64,000 nucleotides of DNA from NCBI GenBank assembly GCA_937873495.1, contig CALMXZ010000010.1:248001-312000 (forward strand), read 5' to 3'. Below are positions 33,518 through 41,588 of this stretch, in pieces (the first letter of the stretch is position 1; every line of letters begins with the position of its first letter). Source of the stretch: an uncultured Trueperaceae bacterium (GTDB lineage: Bacteria > Deinococcota > Deinococci > Deinococcales > Trueperaceae). Under the pieces are notes generated by a model. That model had not been told where the DNA came from. It saw only the letters and a list, made by a program, of their open reading frames with translations, and ran no database searches. The translations under genes and the position numbers were made by a program.

Positions 33518-34849
33518 ATGTCCGAGTCACGTGCCAGGCCGCCCGAGAGCGGGCCTGACGCAGCGAGGCCACTACGCGGAGTTCGTGTCCTGGCGATCGA
33601 GCAGTACGGTGCCGGCCCTTTCGCAACGCTTGTGCTCGCCGATCTTGGTGCCGAGATAATCAAGATCGAACTACCCGAGCAGGGCGACGTAGGACGCGTC
33701 ATACCCCCATGGACGGACGGCGCCGACAGCTTGTTCTTCCAGAGCCTCAACCGCGGAAAGCGGAGCGTCGCCGTCGATCTGAAGGAGCGGCGCGGCAGAC
33801 AACTCTTCGAGCGCCTCGTGGCCAACTCCGACGCGGTGTTCGCGAACACGCGCGGCCTCTCCCCGAGCAAGCTCCGCATCACCTACGCCGATCTGGCTCG
33901 CTTCAACCCGGCCATCGTCTGCGCGTTCCTCACGGGCTTCGGGCGAACCGGACCGCGCGCGGACGAGCCTGGCTACGACTACATAGTCCAAGCGATGAGC
34001 GGCATGGCATCGTTAGGGGGGGAGCCGGACGGGCCACCGACGAGGGCGGGCGTCAGCGTCGTCGACTTCGCCACGGGCCTTGCGGCGGCCGTGGGGTTGC
34101 TCGCCGGCCTGCACAGGGCGAGGACGACGGGGTTGGGTGGCGACGTCGATACGAGCCTGCTCCTAACGGCGCTGAACCTCACGAACTACGTCTCAAGTTG
34201 GGTCCTGACAAGAGGCTTCCAACCGGAGCGACTGCCGCATGGAGCTCACCCGTCGGTCGTGCCCTCCCAGCTCTTCGAGGCGAGCGACGGGTGGCTCATG
34301 GTGATGAGTCAAACGGACGCCTTCTTCCGCGAACTCGTCAGGCGGATAGACCTCCCGGAGGTACTGGCCGATGCGCGGTTCGGGACGATGGCCGGGCGCC
34401 TCGAGAACCGCGAAGCGCTACTCGGGCTGCTCGAAGCGAGGTTCCGGGAGCACACCGTGGCGCAGTGGCTGGACCGGCTCGAGGGCGCCGTGCCTGTGGC
34501 ACCCGTGAACGACCTACCTACCGCCCTGCGCGAGCGGCAGGTGGTGGAGACCTCCATGCTCGTGTCTTTCCAGCACCCCGTCTTCGGGGAGGTCAGGCAA
34601 GTCGCCGGACCGGTGCAAGTGTCCTCACCACCGCCACCTCCGACTCCGGCGCCGGCGCTTGGGGCGGATACCTGGAGCGTTCTGCACGCCTTGGCCGGCC
34701 TCGACGCTGCCACGTTCCAAGAGCTGCTGGCCGACCGTGTCGTCGCTCAAGCACCCCCGGACTCCGCTGGAGCGGGTGGGAGCGATGGACCAGCACTGGA
34801 CTCCGACGAGCAGCCGGCGATCGCCGGTGCACGAACCGATAGGAAGTGA
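33518..34849 (+). CDS. Class III (CaiB/BaiF) CoA-transferase
   Basis: A 443-residue enzyme of the formyl-CoA transferase/CaiB family. Marks are LRGVRVLAIEQYGAGPFATL, LADLGAEIIKIELPEQGD, FFQSLNRGKRSVAVDLKE, TGFGRTGPRADEPGYDYIVQ (the Asp of GYDYIVQ is the catalytic carboxylate) and the SGMASLGGEPDGPPTRAGVS turn. The last 40 or so residues are low complexity. In Pseudomonas, itaconate CoA-transferase is of this class. Its stop overlaps a GTG in the next frame. Confidence 0.9.
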   Translation: MSESRARPPESGPDAARPLRGVRVLAIEQYGAGPFATLVLADLGAEIIKIELPEQGDVGRVIPPWTDGADSLFFQSLNRGKRSVAVDLKERRGRQLFERLVANSDAVFANTRGLSPSKLRITYADLARFNPAIVCAFLTGFGRTGPRADEPGYDYIVQAMSGMASLGGEPDGPPTRAGVSVVDFATGLAAAVGLLAGLHRARTTGLGGDVDTSLLLTALNLTNYVSSWVLTRGFQPERLPHGAHPSVVPSQLFEASDGWLMVMSQTDAFFRELVRRIDLPEVLADARFGTMAGRLENREALLGLLEARFREHTVAQWLDRLEGAVPVAPVNDLPTALRERQVVETSMLVSFQHPVFGEVRQVAGPVQVSSPPPPPTPAPALGADTWSVLHALAGLDAATFQELLADRVVAQAPPDSAGAGGSDGPALDSDEQPAIAGARTDRK

Positions 34850-34857
34850 GGAAGAGG

Positions 34858-36471
34858 ATGAAGGGAATAGTCGTCGCGCCCCAACCGGTAGCGGTCGAGC
34901 TCGGGGCCAAGGTTCTCGAGGATGGCGGCAACGCCTTCGACGCAGTCATCGCTGCCGCCTTCGTGCAGATGGTGAGTGATCCGTTCATGTGCGGCCTGGG
35001 CGGCTGGGGCTCTGGTGTGTTCTATCGGGCCGAGACCGACACGTTCGAGAACATCGGGTTCTGGGCGCGCATCGGCTCGAAGATGCGGCCGGACATGTGG
35101 GAGAAGGACGTGAAGGGGTTCACCGACATCTGGCGCTTCGCGCTCTTCGATGACCATCGGAACCTCTACGGCTACACGTCCATCATGACGCCGGGTACGG
35201 TTGCGGGCTTCGCCGAGGTTCATCGCCGTTACGCGACCAAGCCGTGGGCGGAACTGTTGCAGCCGAGTATCGACCTCTCCGAGAAGGGCTTCCACGTTCC
35301 CGAGTACATGGCTCAGCACTACCGCCAGCTCTTCCTCCCCGGGCTCCCACACCCCCGGGACAAGTACGCGCATAACCCGGCGGCGCGCGCGCTCTTCCGT
35401 AACTCCGACGAGAGTGAACTGAAGGAACGCGGTGAGTTCTACAGCAACCCCGACCAAGCGCGGGTGCTCGCGCGGCTCGCCGAGGCCGGTCCCGAGGATT
35501 TCTACACCGGTGAGATCGCGGAGGTCATCGCGAACGACTTCGAGGCCAACGGTGCCTTCGTCACCCGCGAAGACCTGGCCGGCTACCGGCCGGTCGTGGA
35601 GCCTGCCCTCGGCTCGACCTACCGCGGATACGACTTGGCGAGCACGGCGTTGCCCGGCGGCGGGCTGCTGTTACTCCAGATACTCAACATCCTGGAGCAG
35701 TTCGACCTCTCGTCCATGGAACACAACGGCCCTGAGCACGCCTTCATCGTCGGGGGCGCTCTCGCGTGGGCCGGCGTGACACGTGGTCGTCATCTCGCCG
35801 ACCCCGCTTACCGCGACGTGCCGGCCGCCGAGCTGCTCTCGAAGGAGTACGCAGCAGACATCGCAGAGCGTATTCGCCGCAGTGAACTCCCCACCGAGGT
35901 GCAGCTCAACCGGCCGGGCTACACGACCCATATCTCGGTCATGGACGAGCTCGGGAACTGCGCGTCCATAACTCACACGCTGACCACGTGTGCGGGGATT
36001 GTCGTCCCCGGCACGGGCTTCACGTGGAACAACTGCGTGTCGTTGATGGACCCGATACCGGGTCGCCCGAACTCGTACGAACCGGGCAAGGCGCGCGCCA
36101 GCGCGATAGCGGCGACCATCGTCATGCGGGAGGGTCGCCCGTGGATCGTCGTGGGAGCGCCCGGCGGCTGGTCGGTCACGTCGGCGGTCGCGCAGTCGAT
36201 AAGCAACATCATCGACTTCGGGATGTCACCGGTCGAAGCGGCGGCCGCTGCGCGGTTCCACAGCGAAGGCAATCCGGTCTACTGCGAAGGTAGGGTCTCG
36301 GCCCGCACGATCGCGGCCCTGCGCGGCCGGGGGATGACGGTGGAGCAGTCCCTCATGAACTTCGAGAACAAGTTCGGCTCCGTCCAGATAGCTATGCATG
36401 ACGAGAACGGCTTCCGTGGTGGGTCGGATCCGCGGCGCGATGGCGGCACGTTCGCCGTGGCCCATGGTTGA
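34858..36471 (+). CDS. Gamma-glutamyltransferase-like Ntn hydrolase, no signal peptide
   Basis: A 537-residue proenzyme-type protein. VLEDGGNAFDAVIAAAFVQ and MCGLGGWGSGVFY near the start are family marks. The self-cleavage and nucleophile site is YTTHISVMDELGN, with the first Thr near residue 356 as probable new N-terminus; VGAPGGWSVTSAVAQSISNI is the late Gly-Gly segment. Classic GGT is exported, but here the coding region begins at the catalytic domain, so the enzyme should be cytoplasmic and may hydrolyse an imported amide. I start at the ATG with GAGG six bases upstream and not at the overlapping GTG (34846). Confidence 0.88.
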   Translation: MKGIVVAPQPVAVELGAKVLEDGGNAFDAVIAAAFVQMVSDPFMCGLGGWGSGVFYRAETDTFENIGFWARIGSKMRPDMWEKDVKGFTDIWRFALFDDHRNLYGYTSIMTPGTVAGFAEVHRRYATKPWAELLQPSIDLSEKGFHVPEYMAQHYRQLFLPGLPHPRDKYAHNPAARALFRNSDESELKERGEFYSNPDQARVLARLAEAGPEDFYTGEIAEVIANDFEANGAFVTREDLAGYRPVVEPALGSTYRGYDLASTALPGGGLLLLQILNILEQFDLSSMEHNGPEHAFIVGGALAWAGVTRGRHLADPAYRDVPAAELLSKEYAADIAERIRRSELPTEVQLNRPGYTTHISVMDELGNCASITHTLTTCAGIVVPGTGFTWNNCVSLMDPIPGRPNSYEPGKARASAIAATIVMREGRPWIVVGAPGGWSVTSAVAQSISNIIDFGMSPVEAAAAARFHSEGNPVYCEGRVSARTIAALRGRGMTVEQSLMNFENKFGSVQIAMHDENGFRGGSDPRRDGGTFAVAHG

Positions 36472-36477
36472 GCGCAT

Positions 36478-37398
36478 ATGGCGGGCTGGAGGACCAAGCG
36501 CGTGAGCGCCAGGCCGCCGGCGAGCGGATGGCCTAGCCGGTTGCGGAGTTGGCTGTTCATGCCGGCCGACCGCCAGCGTTTCCTTGCGAAACTCCCGCAG
36601 ACCGGCGCGGACGCGGTCGTGCTCGACCTCGAGGACGGTGCGGGCGCAGCGACCGACGGCGCCCGCGCGAACGTGGCCTGGTGGGTGTCGGCGGAAGCGC
36701 CCCAGGTGCCGCCTGCGCTGTTCGTGCGGACGCGCGAGGTCGATCATCCCGAGTTCGCCGAAGACGTAAGGGCTGCGGTCGGCCCTAGGCTGGCCGGTCT
36801 GGTACTCCCGAAGGCGGCGGCTGCTGCTCAAGTCAGGGCCGCGGCCCAAGCCTCTGCCGCCGCAGCCGGTGCCCGGGGTCTGCCGGCTCCGCCGCTCGTC
36901 CTGATCGTCGAGTCCGCCTGCGGTCTCGAGGCGCTCCGATCGATGCTTGCAGCCACCGATCGCGTCTGCGCCGTGGCGTTCGGGGCGGAGGACTTCTCTG
37001 CCGACCTGGGATTGCCGCCCCGGGGCAAGCGCGCGACCTCCGGGAACGTGATCCTCGATCATGCCCGCGCTCGCGTGGCGATCGCATGCGCGGCGGCAGG
37101 GGTGGCGCTCAGGATCGATACGCCCTACCTGAGTATCGACGACGAGGACGGTCTGGTCGGCGAGGTCGTCCGCGCGTTGAGCTTCGGCTTCGGCGCCAAG
37201 TTCCTGATCCACCCCGGACAGGTCGAACCGCTCCACCGAGCCTTGCTGCCGAGCCCGGAAGAGATCTCCTGGGCAGAGCGGCTGCTGGCTGCGGCCCCGG
37301 CTGGCGGCGGGGCGCTACGAGTGGACGGACGAATGGTCGACGAGGCCGTACTGCGGCAGGCTAGGGCCGTATTGACGCGAGCCGGCGAAGGACGCTGA
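36478..37398 (+). CDS. HpcH/CitE-family CoA-ester lyase
   Basis: A 306-residue TIM-barrel enzyme. Marks are SWLFMPADRQRFLAKLPQTG, ADAVVLDLEDGAG, the Mg-binding Glu in VLIVESACGLEAL and Asp in VAFGAEDFSADLG, and FGAKFLIHPGQVEPLHRA near the end. The family splits beta-hydroxyacyl-CoA esters such as citramalyl-CoA (to acetyl-CoA and pyruvate) or malyl-CoA. It follows the GGT-like gene by six bases. It would be the last step of a C5-diacid pathway here. Confidence 0.88.
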   Translation: MAGWRTKRVSARPPASGWPSRLRSWLFMPADRQRFLAKLPQTGADAVVLDLEDGAGAATDGARANVAWWVSAEAPQVPPALFVRTREVDHPEFAEDVRAAVGPRLAGLVLPKAAAAAQVRAAAQASAAAAGARGLPAPPLVLIVESACGLEALRSMLAATDRVCAVAFGAEDFSADLGLPPRGKRATSGNVILDHARARVAIACAAAGVALRIDTPYLSIDDEDGLVGEVVRALSFGFGAKFLIHPGQVEPLHRALLPSPEEISWAERLLAAAPAGGGALRVDGRMVDEAVLRQARAVLTRAGEGR

Positions 37399-37411
37399 CG
37401 ACCGCGCGGCG

Positions 37412-37417
37412 TACCAT
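37412..37417 (+). promoter_or_regulatory. -10 hexamer TACCAT, leaderless start
   Basis: TACCAT is followed by GCACC and the ATG at 37423. No ribosome site is present, so this gene may be transcribed apart from the operon before it. Confidence 0.45.
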
Positions 37418-37422
37418 GCACC

Positions 37423-38310
37423 ATGATCGCGATAGTCATCCATGGCGGGGCGGGCAGGATCGCCGCTGAGGACCGCGTGCCTTACCTCGCCGGGCTCGAG
37501 CGGGCACGCGACGTCGGCTACCGGGTGCTGGCGGACGGCGGCACGGCAGTCGCCGCGATCCTGGCGGCCGTCACCACGATGGAAGACGATCTAGCCGCGT
37601 TCAACGCCGGCACCGGCGGCTCGCCCAACCGCGACGGGGTCGTGCAGTGCGACGCCGCCATCATGAGCGCCGACGGCACGAGCGGTGCGGTGGCCGCCGT
37701 GACGCGCGCGAAGAACCCGATCCTCCTCGCCGACAAGGTGCGCGTAGCGTCGCCGCACGCCCTGATCGTCGGACCGGGCGCCGACGCGCTGGTGGAGCAC
37801 CCGATCGACAACGCCCAGCTGCTCACTCCGCGCACGAGGCTCGCGCTGGAGCGCTGGCGTGAGAGCCAGCAGGCGCGACCGCAAGGTTCCGCGACCGTCG
37901 GCGCGGTCGCCCTCGACGAGCAGGGCGAGATCGCCGCGGCCACCAGCACGGGCGGGATGCTCGGCAAGTGGTCGGGCAGGGTCGGCGACGCCCCTCTCAT
38001 AGGCGCAGGAACGTACGCGGCACGCCACGTCGGGATCTCCTGCACCGGGGACGGTGAGGCGTTCATCCGCGCCGTGACGGCGAAGGGGCTCGCCGACCGG
38101 CTCCGGGCCGGGGTCGAGGTCGAGACGGCCGTGCAGCTGGCGCTCGACGAGGTCGCCGCCCAGAACGCCAACGGCGGTCTGATCGTCCTGACCGCCGCGG
38201 GTCTCATGGCCAGCGGGTTCAACGCCCGCGACATGGCCTACGCGTGGCGCACCGCGGCCGGGGCGGACGCGCGCGTGTCGGCCGAACCCGGGGTGCGGCG
38301 GCTCGGTTGA
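37423..38310 (+). CDS. Isoaspartyl peptidase / L-asparaginase (Ntn type)
   Basis: A 295-residue proenzyme of the plant-type asparaginase family. It starts IAIVIHGGAGRIAAED, has FNAGTGGSPNRDGVVQCDAA near residue 62 and the autocleavage site GSATVGAVALDEQGEIAAA, with the nucleophile Thr near residue 158. ISCTGDGEAFIR near residue 205 is the substrate loop. It hydrolyses beta-aspartyl dipeptides or asparagine. It ends the amide-catabolic cluster. Confidence 0.9.
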   Translation: MIAIVIHGGAGRIAAEDRVPYLAGLERARDVGYRVLADGGTAVAAILAAVTTMEDDLAAFNAGTGGSPNRDGVVQCDAAIMSADGTSGAVAAVTRAKNPILLADKVRVASPHALIVGPGADALVEHPIDNAQLLTPRTRLALERWRESQQARPQGSATVGAVALDEQGEIAAATSTGGMLGKWSGRVGDAPLIGAGTYAARHVGISCTGDGEAFIRAVTAKGLADRLRAGVEVETAVQLALDEVAAQNANGGLIVLTAAGLMASGFNARDMAYAWRTAAGADARVSAEPGVRRLG

Positions 38311-38357
38311 GGCGTCCCAGGCGGTGGCTGGGCCACGCTCGACCCGCCGCTCGTGCC

Positions 38358-38804
38358 TCAGCTCGCCAGCAGCGTCGCCTCTACGGTGATCGTCGCGCCG
38401 GCGAACAGCCTGGAGACAGGGCATAGTTTCCCGGCCTCGTCGACGATGGACGCGAACTGCTGAGCGGAGGCGCCGGGAACTCTACCGCGCACCGTTAGGC
38501 TCGAGCGGTCGATGGTGGGAAGCCCGTTCACATCGCTGAGCGACACCGTGGCGGTGACCTCGAGCCGCTCCGCTTCCAGCTTGTGCTCTCCCAACTTGAG
38601 CGACAGCGCCATGGAGAAGCAGGACGAGTGGGCGGCCGCGAGCAGCTCCTCCGGGCTCGTCTTGCCGCCGGGCGCCTCCGTGCGCGACGCCCAGGTGAGG
38701 TCGAGACCGTCGAGCGCTGTGCTGCTGCTCTTGCCCAGCTTGCCGGAGCCCTTGGCCAGCGAGCCGAGCCATGTCGTCTGAGTGGTCCTGTCGGCGATGC
38801 TCAT
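38358..38804 (-). CDS. OsmC-family peroxiredoxin
   Basis: A 148-residue protein. OsmC marks are SPEELLAAAHSSCFSMALS (first catalytic Cys) and KLCPVSRLFAGATITV (second Cys), with the GLDLTWASRTEAPGGKTSP strand before. It reduces organic hydroperoxides. AGGAGG lies before the ATG at 38804; a longer frame to 39065 is rejected. Confidence 0.93.
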   Translation of the reverse strand: MSIADRTTQTTWLGSLAKGSGKLGKSSSTALDGLDLTWASRTEAPGGKTSPEELLAAAHSSCFSMALSLKLGEHKLEAERLEVTATVSLSDVNGLPTIDRSSLTVRGRVPGASAQQFASIVDEAGKLCPVSRLFAGATITVEATLLAS

Positions 38805-39166
38805 AACGTCTCCTCCTTGGGTGGTCTCCTGCGTCGGGGCCTCGAAACGAGGGCCTCGGACCCGTTTCCGACCACGTCTCCTCACCCTACTTCGCTTGTG
38901 CGGATGCGCACTTGTTCGTAGGAACGGAGCTGGGGCGGGAGGGTGAGACCGCCCGGCCTCCCCAACGCCGTCTCCGTCAAGTGAAGAGCAGCCCTCCAGT
39001 CCGACTATCCTGGAGCTCGTACCCAGCCCCACGCGGTACTGACGAAGCCGTGACGTTTGCTCCATAACCTCGACATGCCTGGGCGCCCAGTCGGATGTCC
39101 GGGTAGGCTACGCGATCAACACGCGATCCGTCCTACGTGTAGCCACACATAGCCACGGAGGTAGGA
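38805..39166. other. 362-base divergent intergenic region
   Basis: It separates the OsmC gene from the Ugp-like receptor gene. It holds a perfect palindrome CTGGGCGCCCAG at 39079-39090 and a smaller one, GTTC-N4-GAAC, at 38914-38925. An ACGGAGGTAGGA ribosome site precedes 39167. I see no convincing sigma-70 promoter and no ORF with support. Confidence 0.5.
39079..39090. promoter_or_regulatory. Palindrome CTGGGCGCCCAG, possible operator
   Basis: This perfect 12-base palindrome lies 77-88 bases upstream of the receptor gene. LacI-type regulators often bind such GC-rich, CpG-centred sites at sugar operons, but no LacI gene is in the window. Confidence 0.3.
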
Positions 39167-40468
39167 ATGAAACGCTTGTGCTTCATCTTGGCCTGCATCG
39201 CACTGCTCTCGACCGTCTACGCACAGACGAAGATCGACTTCTGGTACGCGTTCAGCGACGCCAACCGTTCCGGTTGGATCCAGGAACGCATGGACGAGTT
39301 CAACGCGCAACTCTCAGCGGCCGGCAAGCCTTACATGATCGTCGGCGAGCGCAAAGGCAGCTACCCAGAGACTCAGCAGGCTGCGGTCCTCGCCGCCAGG
39401 CAGGGCAACCCACCCCACCTCGTTCAGCTGTACGAGGTCGGCAGCCAGATCGCTGTCGACTCCGGGATCTTCATGCCCGTCATCGAACTCGGTGACTTCG
39501 ACACGTCCGACTACATCGCCCCGGTGCTGAATTACTACACCATCGGCGGTAAGGTCAACTCGATCCCCTTCAACTCCTCGAGCCCCATCGTCTACGCCAA
39601 CAAGTCCCTCATGGACGCCGCCGGCGTGACCGCGGTGCCGACGACTTACAACGAACTGCTTGCCGCCTGCGATGCCGCAGCTGCCGCGGGCGTACTCACA
39701 GCCGACGTCAAGTGCTTCGGCGTGAGCCTCAACGGTTGGTTCGTGGAACAGTGGGTTGCGGAGCAAGGCGCTACGCTCGTGAACAATGACAACGGCCGCT
39801 CCGGCCGCGCCACCGAGGTTCTCCTCACGTCCGACGCGGTGAGGAACGTCTTCAATTGGTTCAAGACCCTGAACGACAAGGGTTACTACACATACACGGG
39901 CAAGCTCGAGGACTGGGACGGCTCCGACGCCATCTTCACCAACGGCAAGGTGCTGTTCCACATCACCTCCACGGCCGATCTCGTGAACATCACGAGGGCC
40001 GTAGGGACCTCCTTCGAACTAGTGACCGGCATGCTGCCCATCGTGGACGGCACGGAACGCAACGGCGTCGTCATCGGGGGCGCCAGCATCTGGCTCGTTC
40101 GCGACCATCCGGTCGAGGAACTCACCGTAGCGCGCGACTTCGTCCTGTACATGACCAACGCTGAGAACATGGTGTCGTGGCACAAAGCCACGGGCTACTA
40201 CCCGGTGCGCAACAGCAGTGTCGACCTTCTGCGTGCCGAGGGCTGGTTCACGGAGTTCCCGAACGCCAGCACGGCGTTCGATCAACTCCTCGGCACCATC
40301 CCTAGCACTGCGACCGGCGGCGCCCTGATGGGCACGTTCCAGGCCACCCGCACCATCGTCGAGGAGGCACTGCAGAAGGTCTTGGCGGGTGCCTCGGTCG
40401 ACGCCGCCCTCGCGGAAGCCAAGAAGCTGGCCGACGCCGCCCTAGCCGAGTACAACGCCAACTTCTAG
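39167..40468 (+). CDS. ABC sugar/glycerol-3-phosphate-binding protein, UgpB-like
   Basis: A 433-residue family 1 receptor with a signal peptide (MKRLCFILACIALLSTVYAQ). IDFWYAFSDANRSGWIQERM, HLVQLYEVGSQIAVDSGIF and SIPFNSSSPIVYANKSLMDA match UgpB-type proteins, and GASIWLVRDHPVEELTVARD is typical. A glycerol-3-phosphate or phosphodiester ligand is suggested by the glycerophosphodiesterase gene beyond the permeases; other sugars are possible. A 12-bp hairpin follows the stop codon. Confidence 0.88.
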   Translation: MKRLCFILACIALLSTVYAQTKIDFWYAFSDANRSGWIQERMDEFNAQLSAAGKPYMIVGERKGSYPETQQAAVLAARQGNPPHLVQLYEVGSQIAVDSGIFMPVIELGDFDTSDYIAPVLNYYTIGGKVNSIPFNSSSPIVYANKSLMDAAGVTAVPTTYNELLAACDAAAAAGVLTADVKCFGVSLNGWFVEQWVAEQGATLVNNDNGRSGRATEVLLTSDAVRNVFNWFKTLNDKGYYTYTGKLEDWDGSDAIFTNGKVLFHITSTADLVNITRAVGTSFELVTGMLPIVDGTERNGVVIGGASIWLVRDHPVEELTVARDFVLYMTNAENMVSWHKATGYYPVRNSSVDLLRAEGWFTEFPNASTAFDQLLGTIPSTATGGALMGTFQATRTIVEEALQKVLAGASVDAALAEAKKLADAALAEYNANF

Positions 40469-40498
40469 CGTACCGACCAGGCTAACCTGACTACCCCC

Positions 40499-40530
40499 GG
40501 GCCGCCGCGCATGAGATCGCGCGGCGGCCC
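40499..40530. promoter_or_regulatory. 12-bp perfect hairpin between receptor and permease genes
   Basis: Arms GGGCCGCCGCGC (40499-40510) and GCGCGGCGGCCC (40519-40530) enclose eight bases. It starts 30 bases past the receptor stop and 126 before the permease ATG. There is no U-run. It is likely to set the ratio of receptor to permease. Confidence 0.7.
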
Positions 40531-40655
40531 CACGGATTCAGCGCGGGCTGGTAGCGACTCGCTCGTATACCGCCGACGCACGCACATTCGTTAGGCGCAC
40601 CGGGTTCGCGTCCGCAAGCCGCACTCGCGCAAACGGCTGGCCGGTGGAGGAGAGA

Positions 40656-41585
40656 ATGAAAGCAAGCCCGGTCTTCAAGAGCCGATCGCTGCCCTGGCTG
40701 TTGTTGGTTCCCACCCTGGGGATCCTGCTCGTCTTCCTTTACTTCCCGGTCATCCAATCGTTCGTGCTCAGCCTGTACCGCAGCAACCTCTTCTTGGGAA
40801 CGCAGCGCTTCATAGGCCTGGAGAACTTCCGCAACATCTTCTCCGGTACGCTGGCGCCCGGGTTCCGGCAGGTGCTGCTCCAAACGCTCCTGTTCAGCGG
40901 CGTGGTCGTGGTCTCCGGCCTCGCCGTCAGCCTGGCGCTGGCGCTGCTCGCCAACCAACCGGTACGGGGCGCGCGCGCGTACCGCCTGCTGCTCATCTGG
41001 CCGTTCGCGCTTTCGCCTGCGGTGGCCGGCACCATCTTCCTGTTCATGTTCAACCCGGAGGTAGGGTTCGTCAACCAGTTGCTCAACGTCTTGTTGGGTG
41101 TCAAGCCGCGGTGGCTGGACACTCCAGCCCTGGCCTTCTCGATCGTGTGCATGGCGGCCGTCTGGAAGAACCTCGGCTACAACATAGTCTTCTACCTGGC
41201 CGCCTTGCAGAACGTGCCGGCCGAGTTGGGAGAGGCGGCGCAGATCGACGGAGCCACCGGTGCGCAGCGCTTCTTTGCTGTCACGTTCCCGCTCCTCTCA
41301 CCGATGACCTTCTTCCTGTTCTTCACCAACCTCGCCTACGCCTTCTTCGACACCTTTGGGCTCATAGACATCGTCACCGCCGGCGGCCCGGTCGGGGCTC
41401 CGCCGTTCGACCATGCCGGCGTTACCAGCACCATGATCTACAAGATCTACCAGGACGGTTTCGGGGGCGCGGCCAACCTGGGCTTCGCGGCGGCCGAGAG
41501 CGTTGTGCTCCTGGCGCTCGTGGCCGGCGTGACGGTGCTCCAGTTCCGTTTCGGTGGGCGCCGCGTCTATTACGGAGGGGCCTGA
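40656..41585 (+). CDS. ABC transporter permease, UgpA/MalF type
   Basis: A 309-residue permease of the CUT1 class with six hydrophobic segments. LPWLLLVPTLGILLVFLYFP at the start, VIQSFVLSLYRSNLF, and the EAA loop ELGEAAQIDGATGAQRFFAV are family marks. I start at 40656, which has GGAGGAGA just upstream; a GTG at 40644 is in frame. The partner permease follows after three bases. Confidence 0.93.
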   Translation: MKASPVFKSRSLPWLLLVPTLGILLVFLYFPVIQSFVLSLYRSNLFLGTQRFIGLENFRNIFSGTLAPGFRQVLLQTLLFSGVVVVSGLAVSLALALLANQPVRGARAYRLLLIWPFALSPAVAGTIFLFMFNPEVGFVNQLLNVLLGVKPRWLDTPALAFSIVCMAAVWKNLGYNIVFYLAALQNVPAELGEAAQIDGATGAQRFFAVTFPLLSPMTFFLFFTNLAYAFFDTFGLIDIVTAGGPVGAPPFDHAGVTSTMIYKIYQDGFGGAANLGFAAAESVVLLALVAGVTVLQFRFGGRRVYYGGA

Positions 41586-41588
41586 CAC

